Shown: positions 15,553 to 24,404 of the stretch, piece after piece | How positions within the stretch are numbered: the stretch's first letter is position 1 | How the letters are laid out: every line of letters starts with the position of its first letter | NCBI RefSeq assembly: GCF_007752135.1 | Contig: NZ_CP036298.1 | Location: forward strand, 3,472,001-3,536,000 | DNA length: 64,000 nt | Source of the DNA: Aureliella helgolandensis | GTDB lineage: Bacteria; Planctomycetota; Planctomycetia; Pirellulales; Pirellulaceae | Direction: 5' to 3' | Notes under the pieces: model-generated | Database searches by the model: none | Told to the model about the DNA's origin: nothing | The model's input: only the letters and a program-made list of their open reading frames with translations | Made by a program: the position numbers and the translations under genes

Positions 15553-16276
15553 CTCCTACCGTGAACAACGGGGCCGGATCGCGTAGACATTCCCACCAGT
15601 CGATCTCTCCCGATTCGCCGCCGATTTCCTCGGGCTCTGTGTAGATGGGGTCGGGCGGGTAGTGGAGTGATGCGCCCATTTCTCGGGAGATGTAGGGGGC
15701 GGGCGCGTCCGTGATGTCATTACATGGGAGGGTAGCGTCTAGGCGGTAGGTGTCGGTTCGATAGACCGCTTGTTCTGGTCCCTGTAGCGTTAGGGAAACT
15801 TTCACTTCGACGAATGGCCGGTCGGCTTGGTGTAGTTCTTTTGCGTTGGAGAGTCGCAGAACGATTTGCGCCGCGGTGATTCCCCACCATTGCCAGCCGG
15901 GAGGCGCGAAGAATTCGTGCTCTCCGCATATTGGGCCTATCGTTTTTGCGGTAAACGGTGCGCCCCAGCCTTCTGTGTACTCCTTCTCGGTTTGGGGCTC
16001 GAAATGCCAGCCGGCGTTGCAAGCGTTTTTAGCCGCTATGTATCCGTAGGTTCTTTCTATCCCGAATGTGTCGTGGATAATTTCGCGGGTCTCTGGTATC
16101 AGCACCCGGCCGGCTTCTATGGTGCTTCCCCATGGGGCTATTGTGTAGCTGCCTGCTATCGCGCTGCAGCACCCGTCGCCATAGCCATAACCTCGCAGCG
16201 ATTGTAGGGCGATGCTCGTGGGATGCTTTCCGCAGTGCCAGCATGGAAAGCAGTTACATTGGCAGGCCGTCGGCAT
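15539..16276 (-). CDS. Cys-rich phage protein of unknown function
   Basis: The chosen ATG at 16276 lies 5 bp after the preceding gene and gives 245 residues. The N-terminus is Cys-rich (CQCNCFPCWHCGKH, later GDGCCSAIAG), suggesting metal binding or disulfides. The middle is aromatic and beta-like (APPGWQWWGITAAQIVLRLS). No membrane segment or known family is seen. It overlaps the glycosyltransferase gene by 14 bp and lies in the portal-protease-capsid region, so a head-associated or translationally coupled role is possible. Confidence 0.55.
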   Translation of the reverse strand: MPTACQCNCFPCWHCGKHPTSIALQSLRGYGYGDGCCSAIAGSYTIAPWGSTIEAGRVLIPETREIIHDTFGIERTYGYIAAKNACNAGWHFEPQTEKEYTEGWGAPFTAKTIGPICGEHEFFAPPGWQWWGITAAQIVLRLSNAKELHQADRPFVEVKVSLTLQGPEQAVYRTDTYRLDATLPCNDITDAPAPYISREMGASLHYPPDPIYTEPEEIGGESGEIDWWECLRDPAPLFTVGVGFD

Positions 16277-16281
16277 TGGGT

Positions 16282-16668
16282 TTAATCCTCGACGTATTCG
16301 AAGGGCGGCGTGGCACACTCGGGGGTAACTACCATCCACCAGCCGTCCATCTGAACCGCTAGGCCTTTGCTTCCGATTACTTGGGCGTAAGCGGTATCGA
16401 CGTAAGCGCGGATTTCTTCGCCTGTTGTGATTGCGCCGCCCGGTATCTCGACAACGTCGCCGGCGGCTTCGTAGTAGTCCCCTTCGTTGGTCATTCCGGC
16501 CGTTAGGGTGTACGTTCCCCAGACCACTTCGCCGCCGTCGCCTCCGATTAGCTGGGGGCGCCTGAGCGGTTGCGTTCGCGCTCTCGAAACCGTCCCCGGT
16601 AGGTTGGCGATTTCTGTTAGGCGTTCGGCCGTTCCTTTGCTATGGCCGTATGTGGTCGGTTCCGTCAT
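16282..16668 (-). CDS. Small phage protein of unknown function
   Basis: The 128-residue protein has no signal peptide or recognisable fold family. The sequence MTNEGDYYEAAGDVVEIPGG and the C-terminal WWMVVTPECATPPFEYVED suggest a small beta barrel. It sits 3 bp after the prohead protease gene and 5 bp before the Cys-rich gene, in a tightly packed late operon, so it is a real gene, perhaps a head accessory protein. Confidence 0.5.
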   Translation of the reverse strand: MTEPTTYGHSKGTAERLTEIANLPGTVSRARTQPLRRPQLIGGDGGEVVWGTYTLTAGMTNEGDYYEAAGDVVEIPGGAITTGEEIRAYVDTAYAQVIGSKGLAVQMDGWWMVVTPECATPPFEYVED

Positions 16669-16671
16669 GTT

Positions 16672-17355
16672 TTAGCCTTCGAGTTCCAATAGTCGCAGGC
16701 GCATTTCTAGCGCTTCATCGTCGCCGGCTCGCAGTTGGGCGTCGCGTTCCTGCATCAGGGCTGCGCGCAGTGGGTCAACGTCTCCGGCCTTCGGTGCCTG
16801 GCCATCGGATCGCGTCGAACGGCCGGCCGCGGTCGCTTCGTAGGCTGGCCATGTTACCGGGCCAACGTCGAAAAGGTCTAGGTCGTGGACGTTGCGAATA
16901 TATAGCCATTGTCCGTTGTCTAGCTTTTCCTCTTCCCAGACTACCTTGCGTGTGATGAATGCGAAACTCGAACCGGTAACGTCTCCGCGGTCAAGCTTGG
17001 CGCTCACTCGCTGGTGGTCTGGGTCGCTCGCGTCGGCGTCGATCTCATACGCCAGGCCTTCTTCGGTCAACGATAGGCGACAGGTTCCAGCGCTCACGCG
17101 ACCTAGGATCGCGGCCGCGTCGTGGTTGTACAATGCGCGGGCGTCGTGGTTCTCGGCAATGGCTCGATCGAATGCGCCCGGGTGGATGCGTTCGACCATG
17201 TCATCCCACAGCCAGTATTCGGTCCCTGGGGCGTCGGCTCGATAGTAGACGGCCGCAATGCCTTTAATCGGCGAGGTCGCGTCCGCTCGCTTTACCGCGG
17301 CTAGGCTGTTCCTGAGTTGTCGCACTTCGGCGCGGGCGTTGCTTCTTTGGTGCAT
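16672..17355 (-). CDS. Prohead maturation protease (HK97 gp4/S78 type)
   Basis: I chose the ATG at 17355 (MHQRSNARAEV), preceded by AAGGACG; the longer frame overlaps the portal gene with Arg-rich non-coding-like sequence. The 227-residue enzyme shows the S78 catalytic plan: His in ALYNHDAAAILGRV and Ser in RGDVTGSSFAF, plus the SPIKGIAAVYY opening. It cleaves capsid delta domains and itself inside the prohead. It lies between portal and capsid, the standard order. Confidence 0.88.
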   Translation of the reverse strand: MHQRSNARAEVRQLRNSLAAVKRADATSPIKGIAAVYYRADAPGTEYWLWDDMVERIHPGAFDRAIAENHDARALYNHDAAAILGRVSAGTCRLSLTEEGLAYEIDADASDPDHQRVSAKLDRGDVTGSSFAFITRKVVWEEEKLDNGQWLYIRNVHDLDLFDVGPVTWPAYEATAAGRSTRSDGQAPKAGDVDPLRAALMQERDAQLRAGDDEALEMRLRLLELEG

Positions 17356-17405
17356 CGTTGTTCGTCCTTTTGGGTTTGGGATGTTCCGCGGGATAATCCG
17401 CGGCG

Positions 17406-18893
17406 CTATTCGGTCAGCTTTTGGAGGCGTCCGAGCTCCGATTGGATATCTAGCTCGAGTACGTCGCAGGCGGGGCCGATCATTTCGCGAATTGTTGGTT
17501 CCTCTTCGGTCCAGATTGCCGCGCGTGCGTCGGTTGTTTTGGCTCGTTGTAGTTTGATGCCTAGGCGATTGGTCGCGCGGTCGATCGCTCCGCGGGCTAG
17601 GCTTTCGGCGGCCGCCTGGCGCGTGTCTTCGTCGGTCGTTTGACCGTCGATAGGTTCCAGGTTTAGCGGTCGGTAGCGAACGTCTCCGCCTTCGTATGGG
17701 TTTAGGTTCTCCCAGTCTCGCGTCTCGTTGGGACTCCATCGGCCGTGGATAATTCCGGTGGTGGCTATCTCGCTGCGTGTCTTGGCGTCTGCCCAGTTTA
17801 GCGCGTTGATGTTGTAGTCCAGAAACACTTCGTCCGCGTCGATCTCTTCCGGCGTTCGAAGCTTCGCGTTGGCCTCGCAGCGAATACCGATTAGCCAGTG
17901 GCTTAGCGTTCCGTCGTGGTAGTCGCGAATTGCCATTTCGTCGGCGTTGTAGCTAGTGGCTCCTTCGACGGATAGCCGGCCGGCCTTGATGTTGAACATT
18001 CGCGCCACTTGGCGGGCGTCTTGTTCTTCCGATTCGGTCAACTGTGCCTTTTGTGGATCCACGTTCGTGGAGAACCATTTATAGCCGTCGCGCAAAACCA
18101 GCGTTTTGAATGCGTTATCTGATCCTGAGAACTTTTCTTTTAGCTTGGCTTCTACTCTCTCTTTGCTTGCTACGCTTTGGCCTGGTGGTACTGCTAGGAC
18201 TCCGCCGGCCATTAAACCGGATTTGAAGAACTTGCTCTTGTACTTCGTTTTCGCGAGTGCCTGGCCGAACACTTCGCGGAATAGTCCGACTAGGTCCATA
18301 CCGTGTAGGCCGTCGATTCCCAGGCCTTCGATATGGAACACTTCGTCGGCTTCGAGTGAGACAAGCCGGCCCGAAACTTCCGTCATGTATCGCAGCTTCC
18401 CCCGGTAGCGATAGGGCGTGGTTCGGTCGGGTAAGAGGTTGTAGATTCCCAGCACTTCGCCGCGGCCGTTCTTGTCAATCCATGCGTAGCCATTGTTCCA
18501 CAGCAAAGCGGAAACCATCAACCGGCGCCAAAACTTAAACGCGTTCACTTCCTCATTGGGCCGGCCGACTAGGTTTACATATTTGAAGGCGTGGTGCTTG
18601 CGGTCCAGTGTTCGGCCGCCGGCCTTTAGGCGTCGCCAGGTTCCCATGGGGAGCTTGGCAACGTCGCCCGATATCATCGAAACCGCTTGATAGACGGCCG
18701 GGATTGATAGGGCGGACCGTTTCGATACTTGCTCTCCGGCGATACTTTCGACACTCGAAAAGTCGAGGGCGTTTAGCGTTTCGGTGCTGATCGGGTTTGC
18801 CGGGTTGTTTAGCGAATTGTTGTCGCGTGTTTCGTTCGTCCTTGTGTCAGAGAGCACAAGTAGCGAATGGTTTTCAATGGTCGCGGTTGCCAT
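17406..18893 (-). CDS. Portal protein, HK97 family
   Basis: The 495-residue protein carries the portal signatures AVYQAVSMISGDVAKLPMG, then NGYAWIDKNGRGEVLGIYNLLPDRT and EVFHIEGLGIDG. It has a C-terminal region with PEEIDADEVFLDYNINALNWADAK and a helical tail. The dodecamer sits at the capsid vertex and is the channel for DNA. It follows TerL by 20 bp and is followed by the protease. Length fits the family. Confidence 0.9.
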   Translation of the reverse strand: MATATIENHSLLVLSDTRTNETRDNNSLNNPANPISTETLNALDFSSVESIAGEQVSKRSALSIPAVYQAVSMISGDVAKLPMGTWRRLKAGGRTLDRKHHAFKYVNLVGRPNEEVNAFKFWRRLMVSALLWNNGYAWIDKNGRGEVLGIYNLLPDRTTPYRYRGKLRYMTEVSGRLVSLEADEVFHIEGLGIDGLHGMDLVGLFREVFGQALAKTKYKSKFFKSGLMAGGVLAVPPGQSVASKERVEAKLKEKFSGSDNAFKTLVLRDGYKWFSTNVDPQKAQLTESEEQDARQVARMFNIKAGRLSVEGATSYNADEMAIRDYHDGTLSHWLIGIRCEANAKLRTPEEIDADEVFLDYNINALNWADAKTRSEIATTGIIHGRWSPNETRDWENLNPYEGGDVRYRPLNLEPIDGQTTDEDTRQAAAESLARGAIDRATNRLGIKLQRAKTTDARAAIWTEEEPTIREMIGPACDVLELDIQSELGRLQKLTE

Positions 18894-18912
18894 GTTTGGC
18901 CCTTGGTTTGCG

Positions 18913-20715
18913 TTAGATTACTTCGACTTCGTTGTTCTCGTAGTAGTCGCCTTCGTTCTCGATTCCGGCGACGATGTCGCTCAAGCTCATAATCATGGCT
19001 TGGGGGCCGTCCACCTTCCGGTAGTCGCCGTGCTTCTGTTTGATTAGTCGCTTGTCTTGGTTGGCGTTGGTCCTGGCTTGTGCGTTTCCGATCTGCCAAG
19101 TTAGGACCGGGTTTCCGTCGTGTCTTAGATCGTGTCCGATAATCTGCCGCTCTACTTCGCGGATAATCGGGCCATATTGCATAATGGTCTGGGGGAACTC
19201 CCAGCGAACGGCGCCCGTTTCGGTTTCGAGTCGTTGGGTCATCCACTCGGCCTGGAACAACGGGTCGTAGAAGAATTTGCAAATTCCCCAACGCTCCTGA
19301 ATTGCGACCAGGTCGTCGAAAATCACGTTGTAGTCAATCACGTCGCCGGGGGTCAGTTTGATGTGTCCAGCGTCCGCCCATTGGCGATAGGGGACGCGTT
19401 TAGCCTGGCGTTCGGCTTCTCGCTCCGGTAGCCAAAAGTGAGGAATTACCGCTATCGTCTGGTCGTCGCGCTTGATCGAAACAACGGCCGCGTTTGTGTC
19501 GCGAACACTCGCAAAGTCTAGCCCTAGGTATGCGGTAAGTCCGTCGCGTGCCTGTTCTGCTAGTTCGTCGCGGTTGAATGCTTCGAAGCAATCCACCCGT
19601 CGCGTTTTGCGGGCTGTTGCTCCTGAATCCCAGTCCTCGATTCCGCGCGGGCAAGCTTCATCCAGCCAGGCGTTCTCGGCAGTCAACCAAATATTTAGCC
19701 GGAGTCGCAACCAGGCCGGCCACTGGCTCGGCTCCTGTTTGGCCGCTTCGTAGTCTTGTCGGAAGGTCGAAAGCTTGAGCGGGTGTTCCTTGGTACTTCC
19801 TAGGCTCGGGTTCGCCTTGTGCCAGGTCTTCTCGTCGTGTGGGTCGTCGTCTTTATCTGCCGCCCATATTTGGCCTAGGTGGGCTTCGTCGACTTGTCGG
19901 CCGCTGTTTACCGCCTTCGTTTTTTCGTGGACGGTTCGGCATGCGCTCTGCATATCGCTTCCCGCGGTGGTGATTGCTGCGAACACTCCCTCGGGTTGGC
20001 TGGCGAGCATCCACTTCAACGCGTTGTAAAATTCAAACCCTTTCCACCGGTGGAATTCATCGGCTAGGCAATGGCCGTTTACTCCGTCCGCGCTGTCAGG
20101 GTCAGCCGCTACGACGCTCCACGAGTTGTCCCCGTACTCGATCGAATAAAAGCCTTCTAGCTTGCGAATGTTCGCTTCGCTTTTGAGGTTCGGGTGATTT
20201 CTTACCTGTCGTACTGCGTGCATCAGGCAGCGTTCCGCCTGTTTGCGGGTCGTCGCTGCTAGATACAGGTTGATTTGTCGGTCCCATGAGTCACCAAATA
20301 GTAAGTAATTGCCAATTAAGGAAAGGAGCGGAGTTTTGCCGGATTTCTTCGGAACTTCCAAATACAAGTATCTGAACCGGCGAACCGGATAGCCCCACTC
20401 GGGCGATTCTTTTAGCCATCCGAATAGCCGGCCGGTTGCGGTGGCTTGCCACTCCATCAGCCGGAATGGTTTGCCTTTCCAGGGGCCTTCGGTTAGCGTG
20501 CCGTATTCGTCCGCGAATTCCAGCCAGTGGTCCGCGCGGTATGGGTCGAAGTAGCAACCGGCGATAATGGCGCGTTCGTCGGCCTCTTCGCCTTCACCTT
20601 GGCGGAGGTACTTGTACCATCCGGCGCGTTTCGCTTTTCCGATCGCGTCGAGCAACCGGGTCGTTTTGCGTCGTGCTGGTTTGGGTCGTTTCTTGGCTGC
20701 TGGGCTTCTTGCCAC
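18913..20715 (-). CDS. Terminase large subunit (Terminase_1 family)
   Basis: The 600-residue packaging motor has an ATPase domain: Walker A-like EVPKKSGKTPL at residues 120-130 and a Walker B-like CLADEFHRWKG near 215 with the catalytic Glu. A C-terminal nuclease follows, with metal-binding acidic clusters in YLGLDFASVRDTNAAV and DYNVIFDDLVA. It cuts and translocates the concatemeric genome into proheads. TerS (23625-24086) is separated from it by a 2.5-kb receptor-binding-type gene and one small gene, an unusual split. Confidence 0.92.
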   Translation of the reverse strand: MARSPAAKKRPKPARRKTTRLLDAIGKAKRAGWYKYLRQGEGEEADERAIIAGCYFDPYRADHWLEFADEYGTLTEGPWKGKPFRLMEWQATATGRLFGWLKESPEWGYPVRRFRYLYLEVPKKSGKTPLLSLIGNYLLFGDSWDRQINLYLAATTRKQAERCLMHAVRQVRNHPNLKSEANIRKLEGFYSIEYGDNSWSVVAADPDSADGVNGHCLADEFHRWKGFEFYNALKWMLASQPEGVFAAITTAGSDMQSACRTVHEKTKAVNSGRQVDEAHLGQIWAADKDDDPHDEKTWHKANPSLGSTKEHPLKLSTFRQDYEAAKQEPSQWPAWLRLRLNIWLTAENAWLDEACPRGIEDWDSGATARKTRRVDCFEAFNRDELAEQARDGLTAYLGLDFASVRDTNAAVVSIKRDDQTIAVIPHFWLPEREAERQAKRVPYRQWADAGHIKLTPGDVIDYNVIFDDLVAIQERWGICKFFYDPLFQAEWMTQRLETETGAVRWEFPQTIMQYGPIIREVERQIIGHDLRHDGNPVLTWQIGNAQARTNANQDKRLIKQKHGDYRKVDGPQAMIMSLSDIVAGIENEGDYYENNEVEVI

Positions 20716-20736
20716 TGTCGGCCGTCCGTTCGTCCG

Positions 20737-21111
20737 TTAGTACACTGGGAAGTAGCCGGCGGCTACTTCGACTAGTCCGCCCCCTGTGATGTCGAATAGA
20801 TACCACCGGAGCGTTCGCCGCTTCGCTGTTGTGGTCCCGCTTAGGTTGACTGTAACGGTCGGCGATTCGCGGGCGATTGCTCCATTTTCTAGCGTTGCTA
20901 CGTTCGCCGCGCGGTAATCTTGGATGATTAGGCGCAATGTCGATTCGTCTAAGTCGATCGCGTCGCCGGCGGCGTCCTTTACCGGTATTTCCACCGCTCC
21001 CTCGTGGCCTATGCTCAGGTGGATAGATTGGTGGGGGCCGCGAATGACGACCGCGCCGCCGGTGTTGTTCTCGGTCTCGCGTCCGAAGTTTAACCCTATA
21101 AAGCTTGCCAT
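20737..21111 (-). CDS. Small beta-rich phage protein
   Basis: The 124-residue protein (FIGLNFGRETENNTGG, SIHLSIGHEGAVEIPVKDA, LRWYLFDITGGGLVEV) reads as a small beta sandwich. Its layout of an input phrase, acceptable values and an evaluation-like domain recalls the N-terminal module of siphovirus baseplate upper proteins, but similarity is weak. It ends 3 bp after the large receptor-binding-type gene, so it may be a chaperone or companion of that fibre (inference). Confidence 0.5.
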   Translation of the reverse strand: MASFIGLNFGRETENNTGGAVVIRGPHQSIHLSIGHEGAVEIPVKDAAGDAIDLDESTLRLIIQDYRAANVATLENGAIARESPTVTVNLSGTTTAKRRTLRWYLFDITGGGLVEVAAGYFPVY

Positions 21112-21114
21112 CGA

Positions 21115-23625
21115 TTATTCCTCTTTATATCCGCCTAGTTGTTCCGTGGCGGGGTTGGTCAAGTCGGCGCCGCTTGGTGTTAAGGCTGTCTTTTCGGGGA
21201 TGATCTCGGTAGTGGTTCCGCGTCGGTAGGTTTTGAGTTTGAGCACTCCCCCGTCGGTTTCGAGGACTTGGTCGGCGGCGGCAATGTCGGCGGCCGTCTC
21301 CGCGTCGGTGAAGGCTTTGGCGATAACTTCGTCCGCCTTCATCGCGGCGACGATATCGGCAATTAGCGGTTCGTTGTCGAGCTGCTCGGTTCCGATCGTG
21401 GCGAACGTCGCCGGGCTGGTGAAAGCGCGGCTTAGTGTGTCGGTGTAGGCCTTCGGGAGCGTTCTCTCGAAGATTCCAATTAGGCTGAGCGTGCCGGCTA
21501 GCGGGTAGGTTGTGCCGCTCGGTTTTTCTTGTCCTATGGTGTGGTAGGGAGCGACCGCGGTTGACATACTAGCGCTAACACTTGCCAGAACCTTTTGCGT
21601 CTCTCCTACTCTGTTTTTGAGTCGTTGCGCGGTGTCGAATCGGTCATATTCGCCATAGAGTAGAACGGGCTCATTCTGCGGGACCGCTATGTCTGAGGTC
21701 AGCGAAACCGCGCCCGAACTTAGAATTGCGTAGAACTGGAAAAGCCCGGTCGCCGTCGTGATTCGGCTGATAATGCCACCTTGGCCGGCGCTGTTGTTGC
21801 TTAGGATTGATTGTTGGAGTGGGGCGCTGGTGTGCGGCTTCCAATTGACAATGGCAAGCATCGCCACTCGAAAGGAATTTTCGACGGCCGGGCTTATCAG
21901 CATTTTGCTACTTACGTCTGATCCGACGGGTCCGAATTTGATCCCGCCGAACGTCGCCTCGGTGTCCTCCTGAGTGTTTAGGACTGTTAGCGCTTTACTG
22001 CCTCCGGCCGCGAAGTTTACGCGATTCGCTCGATTGTCTGCGAGTCTGAGCGATCCGATATAAAGGTTAAGCGCTCCCATTCCCGCGGCGACTTCCTGCG
22101 GTGATTGGAGTTTGTCCTCGTTTTTGTCGGTGTAGTAGACTCGAATAACTCGGTCGGTGGTTCCGTCCAGCTCTAAGCGCACTAGCAAACCCGCGGCCGG
22201 CCTGGCCGGGTGTTGCAACATGGCCAGGGTAAAGTCTTCGTAGCCTTCATACCGGCCGGCTCCCATCCAAAATAAATAGGGCTCTACTCCGGCCACTCGG
22301 CCGAATGCGAAGTTTGGCCGGAAGTTGTGGGCTAGGCTTCCTGATGTTATTTCCTGGAGCTTTGCCCATGTGGAGCCAGTACGCTGCCAAATCTCGATTT
22401 CGCGAATTCCGGCCACTTCGCGGGCGACCGCTATTTTGCTTGCGTCGAGCGGGTCGAACACTGCTACGCCTGGGTAGGAAACGGACGGCGAATAGTGCGA
22501 TACAAGTGGGCCGCCTTCGTCCATCACTTTGACACTCGACCAGGTTTCGGTGTCGGCGTCGTAGGTCGCGTGGTAGAGGTCGTGGTTTCGTTCGTCGTGG
22601 TTTGGGTAAACGTAATAAAGGGCGTGGACGACTCCTTCGGCGTCCTGTGTGATGTCTCCCACCCACCGCGAATCGTCGCCTACATCCGTTGCGATGATGC
22701 TAGACGCTCCGTAGTCCGTGTGGACGATCGGGAGCGTTAGCGCGTCGCCGTTCATTTCCGCCCACCCGCTCCCGCTGTTGTACTGAAGCGCGTAGATTGG
22801 CCGGTTGCCGGTCAAGTCGAGGGCAACACCCGCCGAGTCGTTGGCAATAAAGGAATTGACGTTGTTTTCTTTCTTCGTGCAAACAATTAAGAATTTATCA
22901 ACTCCATTCGTCCAGAATCGCGGGTAACACTGGAAGGTTCCATGGTCGATAAAGTCGACTTGCGCAGACCAGGTTGCGCCGTCGTCGGTCGACGTAACGT
23001 AGTACCAGGCGTCGGCACCATCGTGGCGGCCGAATAGATAGATTTTGTCCTCTCCGCTTAGCCTCCATAGCTGCGTGTAGGATAGGATTCCCTCCACCGT
23101 GGGCGTGATTGAATATTCCGCATCCCATGCGCTGCCGTCGTTGGGGTTGGTGGAAACTCGGAACTTTACCGTGTTCCTTTCGTTGTGCTCGCAGTAGGCC
23201 ACCAAATATCGGCCGTCGGATCGAATGCAAATTGACGGGTTGTTGTGGTCGTCGCCTTCTAGGTCGGTCGTACTTAGGAGGATATCCTGTTGCGTCTTGG
23301 TGTCGTGGTTGTTGATGGAAATGTGCCGCGCCCCTTGTTGGTTCACCCATCCGGTGAGCGTGTTGTTCCCAACGGGGTCGTAGACTGCAACGGGCTGAGT
23401 GAACCAGGTCCAGCCGCCGTTCGATCCGCAAATGTGGCCCTTCGGAATCAAGCAGGCAGGGACGGGGGTTTCTCCGTCGTCCTCGGTGACGTATACGTTT
23501 CGGCCGGTGGGGAAGACGGCCGCCTGCAGCTGGGCGTCGGTGCTTAGGTCGATTGGGAAGATACCATTCGCTTTGCCTGCTTGGATGCTTGCCGGAATCG
23601 TTACTCGCTTGAATCTTCGGCTCAT
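21115..23625 (-). CDS. Sialidase-like/LamG receptor-binding (tail fibre) protein
   Basis: I chose the ATG at 23625, which overlaps the TerS stop (TAATG); the 836-residue product starts MSRRFKRVTIPASIQ. The N-terminal ~110 residues form an attachment-like module. Next is a six-bladed propeller-like BNR region with Asp-boxes (STDDGATWS is clear) and repeated FxVSTNPNDGSAW elements. A concanavalin-A/LamG-like C-terminal half carries FGGIKFGPVGSD and VLLYGEYDRFD. These features point to carbohydrate binding, possibly cleavage, in host recognition. The gene sits inside the packaging module rather than with the tail genes. Confidence 0.65.
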   Translation of the reverse strand: MSRRFKRVTIPASIQAGKANGIFPIDLSTDAQLQAAVFPTGRNVYVTEDDGETPVPACLIPKGHICGSNGGWTWFTQPVAVYDPVGNNTLTGWVNQQGARHISINNHDTKTQQDILLSTTDLEGDDHNNPSICIRSDGRYLVAYCEHNERNTVKFRVSTNPNDGSAWDAEYSITPTVEGILSYTQLWRLSGEDKIYLFGRHDGADAWYYVTSTDDGATWSAQVDFIDHGTFQCYPRFWTNGVDKFLIVCTKKENNVNSFIANDSAGVALDLTGNRPIYALQYNSGSGWAEMNGDALTLPIVHTDYGASSIIATDVGDDSRWVGDITQDAEGVVHALYYVYPNHDERNHDLYHATYDADTETWSSVKVMDEGGPLVSHYSPSVSYPGVAVFDPLDASKIAVAREVAGIREIEIWQRTGSTWAKLQEITSGSLAHNFRPNFAFGRVAGVEPYLFWMGAGRYEGYEDFTLAMLQHPARPAAGLLVRLELDGTTDRVIRVYYTDKNEDKLQSPQEVAAGMGALNLYIGSLRLADNRANRVNFAAGGSKALTVLNTQEDTEATFGGIKFGPVGSDVSSKMLISPAVENSFRVAMLAIVNWKPHTSAPLQQSILSNNSAGQGGIISRITTATGLFQFYAILSSGAVSLTSDIAVPQNEPVLLYGEYDRFDTAQRLKNRVGETQKVLASVSASMSTAVAPYHTIGQEKPSGTTYPLAGTLSLIGIFERTLPKAYTDTLSRAFTSPATFATIGTEQLDNEPLIADIVAAMKADEVIAKAFTDAETAADIAAADQVLETDGGVLKLKTYRRGTTTEIIPEKTALTPSGADLTNPATEQLGGYKEE

Positions 23626-24086
23626 TATTCTTTGCCTTCTTCGTTTGCGTATTTCTTCTGCGCGAATTGAGTTAGTGGGGAGACTCCGCGGGCTTTTACT
23701 CCGCCGTGTTTTCCTAGTTGGGCTAGTGCGTTGGGTGTCAGCCCGAATTTTGCCCATAGCTTTTGAAGGTTTGCGTTTGCCTTGTCGCGCTGTGTGACTT
23801 GTGGCGTCACTTGTTCGTATCCGCTGTTCGTCGTGAAGGTCATGCGCGAGGGGTCCGCCTCCAACCATTGGCTGAGCGTGCGATACTCTTGCCAAGTCTC
23901 ACAGAGCACTCGGAACGTGTCGGTGTGTAGCGGTGTTAGAATTCCGAGTTCGACAAGCTGGGGCGCTAGGCGTTCCCAATAGTTTCGCGCGTAGGGGCCG
24001 AGATCTTCTGGTGGTTCGGGTACTTCTGCTAGGGGCTCGCTTTTGGCTTCGGTTTTCGGCTTACGGCCGCGGCGTGTCTTGGCCAT
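23625..24086 (-). CDS. Terminase small subunit, P27 family
   Basis: The 153-residue protein begins with a basic stretch (TRRGRKPKTEAK). It then has the P27 core: PYARNYWERLAPQLVELGIL, FRVLCETWQEYRTLSQWL, VTPQVTQRDKANANLQKLW and FGLTPNALAQL. This subunit recognises the packaging site and stimulates TerL. It lies 10 bp after the HNH gene and overlaps the fibre-like gene by one base. HNH next to TerS is a common arrangement in HK97-type phages using cos packaging (known), which suggests cos-type packaging here. Confidence 0.88.
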   Translation of the reverse strand: MAKTRRGRKPKTEAKSEPLAEVPEPPEDLGPYARNYWERLAPQLVELGILTPLHTDTFRVLCETWQEYRTLSQWLEADPSRMTFTTNSGYEQVTPQVTQRDKANANLQKLWAKFGLTPNALAQLGKHGGVKARGVSPLTQFAQKKYANEEGKE

Positions 24087-24095
24087 TGTTGGTGC

Positions 24096-24404
24096 CTATT
24101 GTCCGGCGGCGGTCTTCTGATCGTGGCAGCGCTTGCAGAGTGGTTGCCAATTGGATTGGCGCCAAAATAGCGCCTTGTCGCCTCGATGTGGGATGATGTG
24201 GTCGATGATGGTGGCGGCGATAATTCGGCCGCGTTTCTCGCATTGCCGGCAGGCCGGATTGTCAGAAAGGAAGCGGCGGCGGGCGACTCGCCAACGTCGA
24301 TCGTATCCGCGTTGCGTGGAGTTGGGCCGCCCGGCCGCTAGTCTGTTTGCGGGATTGCTCCCGCGTTGCTTCCTTCGGTCAAATCGCTTCGCTCGCTCGG
24401 CCAT
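24096..24404 (-). CDS. HNH endonuclease
   Basis: The 102-residue protein has a basic N-terminus (RAKRFDRRKQR) and a complete HNH site. It includes CRQC, the TIIDHIIPHRGD region with the first His, SNWQPLCKRCHDQKT with the Asn and final His, and a second CxxC for the structural zinc. In HK97-like phages such proteins act with the terminase in DNA cleavage at packaging. It overlaps the desaturase-like gene by one base. Confidence 0.88.
   Translation of the reverse strand: MAERAKRFDRRKQRGSNPANRLAAGRPNSTQRGYDRRWRVARRRFLSDNPACRQCEKRGRIIAATIIDHIIPHRGDKALFWRQSNWQPLCKRCHDQKTAAGQ

Noticed and set aside
23626-23895. N-terminal extension of the fibre-like gene through TerS
   Set aside because: The added residues are basic non-coding-like sequence overlapping TerS. 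The TAATG junction start is far more plausible.
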